From the NCBI GenBank assembly GCA_000421005.1, contig ATWA01000024.1, positions 1 to 34,114 of the forward strand: DNA of 34,114 nucleotides, given 5' to 3'. Source of the DNA: Clostridiales bacterium NK3B98. Lineage in GTDB: Bacteria > Bacillota > Clostridia > Oscillospirales > Oscillospiraceae. The translations under genes and the position numbers were made by a program. The stretch's first letter is position 1; each line of letters starts with the position of its first letter. The notes under the pieces are model-generated. The model was given only the letters and a program-made list of their open reading frames with translations, was not told the DNA's origin and did not search any database. Positions 31,488 to 34,114 of the stretch are shown here, piece by piece.

Positions 31488-32695
31488 GAAAATGTCTCCT
31501 CTGCTCTGCCACCCAGCATCCGGTAGTCCGCCCAGAAGCGGGGATAGCTCTTTGCCACGCACTCCGCCCCCAGAATCTCCACCGGGAAGACCGCCCGTGT
31601 GGCGGCAACGGCGGCCATCATGGCAATGCGGTGGTCGTTACAGCTCTGGCAGGTGCCTCCGTTGAGCCGGGATTTTCCCAAGACGGTGAGGCTGTCCTCC
31701 CCGGTGCTCACCTGCGCCCCAAGGGCGTTCAGGGTTTGGGCAATGCTCTCAATCCGGTCGCTCTCCTTCATGCGAAGCCGCCCGGCACCCGTCAAATGGG
31801 TGTATTCCCCCGCCCGGAGGGCGGCAATGGCCGCCAGCGCCGGGGCAAGGTCGGGGCATTGGCTCACATCCAGAGAAACCTCCCCTTCTCCCGCCAGCGC
31901 CCGGCAGTATTCCACCATCACCCGGTCACCCTGTACGGAGTGGGGATTCATCCCCCCAATCTCCACCGGGCTGCCCAGCAGCTCCGCCGCCATCCAGAAG
32001 GCGGCCTGTGACCAGTCCCCCTCGGCGGTGATTTGGCAGGGGGTTCCCCGCTGAGAACCGGGAATCCGCCAGCCGTTTTCAACAGCCTCTACGGTCATCC
32101 CAAACTGTGCCAGCGCATCCACCGTCATGTCCACATACCCGGCGGATTGCAGGGGGGAGGTGAGGACGATTTCCGACTCCCCCTCCAGCAGGGGCAGGGC
32201 AAACATCAGCCCGGAAATAAACTGGCTGGAAATATTTCCCGGCAGCTCATACCGTCCGGGACGCAGCCGGCCCTGTACCGTGATGGAGTTTTCGGCGTGT
32301 ACATAGTCAATCCCCTTGCTGTGAAAGAGCTGCTCATAGGGACGCATGGGACGCTCCATCAGCCGCCCCTGTCCGGTGAACACCCCGCCGCCCCGGACAG
32401 CCAGCGCCACAGGCACCAGAAACCGGAGGGTAGAGCCGCTCTCCCCGCAGTCCAGCTGGGGCAGTTCCCCGTCAAATCGGGGGCTCAGCCCGGAAATCTC
32501 CGCCCCGGACACCTGAGCACCCAGCGCCTCCACGCACCGGAGGGTAGCGGAAATGTCCTGCGAGGGGGAGAGATGGTTCAGCACAGACACCCCGGAGGTG
32601 AGCGCCGCGGCAATGATGAGCCGATGGCACTGGCTTTTGGACGCAGGCGGGGTCACCTGCCCGGAAAGTCTGCCGGGTGTAATCCGTATCTTCAT
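31484..32695 (-). CDS. aroA: EPSP synthase (3-phosphoshikimate 1-carboxyvinyltransferase)
   Basis: The 403-residue enzyme has PASKSQCHRLIIAAAL near the N-terminus (PEP and shikimate-phosphate Lys/Ser/Arg), CGESGSTLRFLVPVAL, VSLDVSQCPDLAPALAAIAAL, MKESDRIESIAQTLNALGAQ and CNDHRIAMMAA. It transfers enolpyruvate from PEP to shikimate 3-phosphate. It is slightly shorter than the roughly 427-residue Escherichia enzyme, as many clostridial forms are. Its ATG overlaps the aroB stop and its stop overlaps the aroC ATG, so the three are translationally coupled. Confidence 0.95.
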   Translation of the reverse strand: MKIRITPGRLSGQVTPPASKSQCHRLIIAAALTSGVSVLNHLSPSQDISATLRCVEALGAQVSGAEISGLSPRFDGELPQLDCGESGSTLRFLVPVALAVRGGGVFTGQGRLMERPMRPYEQLFHSKGIDYVHAENSITVQGRLRPGRYELPGNISSQFISGLMFALPLLEGESEIVLTSPLQSAGYVDMTVDALAQFGMTVEAVENGWRIPGSQRGTPCQITAEGDWSQAAFWMAAELLGSPVEIGGMNPHSVQGDRVMVEYCRALAGEGEVSLDVSQCPDLAPALAAIAALRAGEYTHLTGAGRLRMKESDRIESIAQTLNALGAQVSTGEDSLTVLGKSRLNGGTCQSCNDHRIAMMAAVAATRAVFPVEILGAECVAKSYPRFWADYRMLGGRAEETFS

Positions 32696-33753
32696 ACCAG
32701 CTCCAGCAGGGCGGACTTTTCCATCTGCACCGCCTGAGAAGCGCCGATTTCAGACAGCACAATCAGGCGGATGGAATCCCCGGTGCCCTTTTTGTCCACG
32801 CCGATGGCGCTGGCATAGTCCTCTTTGGAGCAGTCAATGTGGGTGGGCAGACCGAAGGCGGCGCACAGCTGGGAGACCTGCTCCGTGGTGCCCTCTGCCG
32901 TCTTGCCCAGACGCTCCCCAATGCGGCAGGCGTCCACCATACCGGCGGCCACTGCCTGACCGTGGGTGTAGGTGGTATAGTGGTAGGCTGCCTCGTAGGC
33001 GTGTCCCAGGGTGTGACCGAAGTTGAGCAGCATCCGCATTCCGGTGTCCCACTCATCCTCCTCCACAATTTCCGCCTTGATGGCGCAGCAGGTGTGCAGG
33101 ACGTGGCCGATGTGCTCCATAATGCTCTTCCGGTCGCCGCAGGCCTCCAGAAAGCGGAAGAATCCCTCGCTGCGGATACATCCGTATTTGATGACCTCCG
33201 CCATACCGTCGGAAAAAACGTCGTCGGGCAGGGTTTTCAGGGTGTCCGGGTCGATGAGCACCAGCTTGGGCTGCCAGAACGCCCCCGCCAGATTCTTCCC
33301 GGCGGGCAGGTCAATGGCCACCTTTCCCCCCACGGAGGAATCCACCTGCGCCAGCAGGGTGGTGGGAATCTGGATATAGGGAACCCCCCGGAGGAAGGTG
33401 GCGGCCGCAAAGCCGGCCAAATCCCCCACCACGCCGCCGCCCAGCGCCACCACAGCGTCGGTGCGATTCATGCCGAAGGCGGCAGCCTCATTCCAAAGCC
33501 GCAGCAGCTCCCCGGCGTTTTTGGACCTTTCCCCGGCGGCAATGACGGCGGTTTTCACCGCAAAGCACTGGTCGGTGAGGCTTTTTTCCACACGCTGAGC
33601 GTACAGCGGCGCCACATTGGAGTCGGTCACCAGAAGCACCTTTGCAATGTGGGGCAGCAGGGCGCGCATCTGAGCGCCTGTGTCGTTTAACAGTCCCGGC
33701 TGAATGAAAATATCATAGGCACGGCCGGGGATGGATACGTTGATTTGTCGCAT
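32692..33753 (-). CDS. aroB: 3-dehydroquinate synthase
   Basis: The 353-residue NAD-dependent enzyme has GGGVVGDLAGFAAATFLRGVPYIQIPTTLLAQVDSSVGGK (NAD and substrate site) and LLNFGHTLGHAYE with zinc-ligand His residues. It makes 3-dehydroquinate from DAHP, the second step of the shikimate pathway. The ORF opens at 33831, but ATG at 33753 has AGGTG at 7 nt and the normal N-terminus MRQINVSIPG. It is the first gene of aroB-aroA-aroC-pheA-aroK. aroD, aroE and the DAHP synthase are not in the window. Confidence 0.95.
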   Translation of the reverse strand: MRQINVSIPGRAYDIFIQPGLLNDTGAQMRALLPHIAKVLLVTDSNVAPLYAQRVEKSLTDQCFAVKTAVIAAGERSKNAGELLRLWNEAAAFGMNRTDAVVALGGGVVGDLAGFAAATFLRGVPYIQIPTTLLAQVDSSVGGKVAIDLPAGKNLAGAFWQPKLVLIDPDTLKTLPDDVFSDGMAEVIKYGCIRSEGFFRFLEACGDRKSIMEHIGHVLHTCCAIKAEIVEEDEWDTGMRMLLNFGHTLGHAYEAAYHYTTYTHGQAVAAGMVDACRIGERLGKTAEGTTEQVSQLCAAFGLPTHIDCSKEDYASAIGVDKKGTGDSIRLIVLSEIGASQAVQMEKSALLELV

Positions 33754-33788
33754 ATCAAACACCTCGTATGTAGGGGGTCCCTCATCCA

Positions 33789-33842
33789 CCATTTGCCGCC
33801 AATGAGCGGCAAATGGTCCCCCTTCCCCCATGTGGGGGAAGG
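33789..33842. repeat. Two adjacent palindromes upstream of aroB
   Basis: CCATTTGCCGC/GCGGCAAATGG (33789-33816) and CCTTCCCCC/GGGGGAAGG (33821-33842) lie in the 136-bp gap before aroB. The first is also bracketed by GTAGGGGG and CCCCC (33770-33823), another GTAG-footed palindrome. No convincing promoter or T-box was seen here; the aro promoter may lie further right, past the window edge. Confidence 0.65.
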
Positions 33843-33889
33843 CTAGGGGCGCTCGCCTGTCAGTCTTTGCATTACTTTCAATAGGAAAT

Positions 33890-34114
33890 ATGGTTATCCA
33901 GATAAGTCCGCCGGAAGAAATAGCATAGGGGGAACGAAATTTAGTGTGTACGGGACGGCGTCCCCGACGTCCCGCCCATCAATAAGTGGGTGCTTGCGGG
34001 CAATGCGGGGCGTCGAGGACGCCGCCCCGTACGAAAGATTATCATATTCTTCTAAGTCAACCTGTTTTTCCAACAGAATTGCACATTTACGAGCTGACTC
34101 AAATGGATAACCAT
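33890..34114. mobile_element. MITE-like element B
   Basis: The 225-bp element starts ATGGTTATCCAGATAAGT and ends ACTCAAATGGATAACCAT at the last base of the window. Its interior matches element A nearly throughout (GTACGGGACGGCGTCC, GACGTCCCGCCCATC, GCGGGGCGTCG, GACGCCGCCCCGTACG, AAAGATTATCAT). It lies upstream of the aro operon and may carry or displace its promoter. Confidence 0.82.

Overview
The window looks like chromosomal DNA of a GC-rich, endospore-forming member of the Clostridia, most likely an Oscillospiraceae relative (Flavonifractor, Intestinimonas or Lawsonibacter type). That placement is inference. It rests on a GerK-type germination operon, a DnaD/DnaI-type primosome pair, Noc plus Soj/Spo0J with parS sites, an archaeal/eukaryal-looking HisRS, a methionine T-box and abundant short palindromic repeats. 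The noc-parS-soj-spo0J and rsmG genes suggest a region near the replication origin.

Layout from left to right. Positions 1-300 hold two tandem consensus promoters firing left off the window; with the boxA-like leader behind them they probably drive a ribosomal RNA operon. Positions 299-3962 (minus) are gerKA-gerKC-gerKB. Positions 4170-6138 (plus) are dnaD-like and dnaC/dnaI-like genes. Positions 6316-9006 are noc, three parS-type sites, soj and spo0J. They are followed by serS, a membrane-anchored acidic protein, mscL, a small membrane protein and rsmG. Positions 12821-17798 are a minD-like ATPase, a methylglyoxal-synthase-like protein lacking catalytic residues, hisS, a small membrane protein, a broken REP-associated transposase and aspS. 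Positions 18170-21303 (minus) are the methionine importer metN-metI-metQ behind a Met T-box. Then come gapA (minus) and a thiolase (plus). At 24453-24742 lies a compact locus with two convergent consensus promoters, a 27-residue peptide gene and a short antisense RNA, laid out like a type I toxin-antitoxin system. It is followed by prmA (minus), a four-helix protein and putP. The right end is the minus-strand aromatic operon aroB-aroA-aroC-pheA-aroK, which covers shikimate-pathway steps and the branch to phenylpyruvate.

The intergenic DNA is unusually structured. There are four elements with a shared TGGTTATCCA-type terminus but two different palindromic interiors: three complete (17807-18029, 28406-28610, 33890-34114) and one with only the left end (24797-25029). 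One has a 12-bp apparent target duplication and sits between the aspS stop codon and its terminator; another runs into the 3' end of prmA and supplies its stop codon. A second repeat class (GTAG-footed palindromes, three copies with an identical 25-base core) fits the REP pattern, and a REP-type tyrosine transposase remnant lies in the same window. The peptide/antisense locus at 24.5 kb is the best candidate for an undescribed system.
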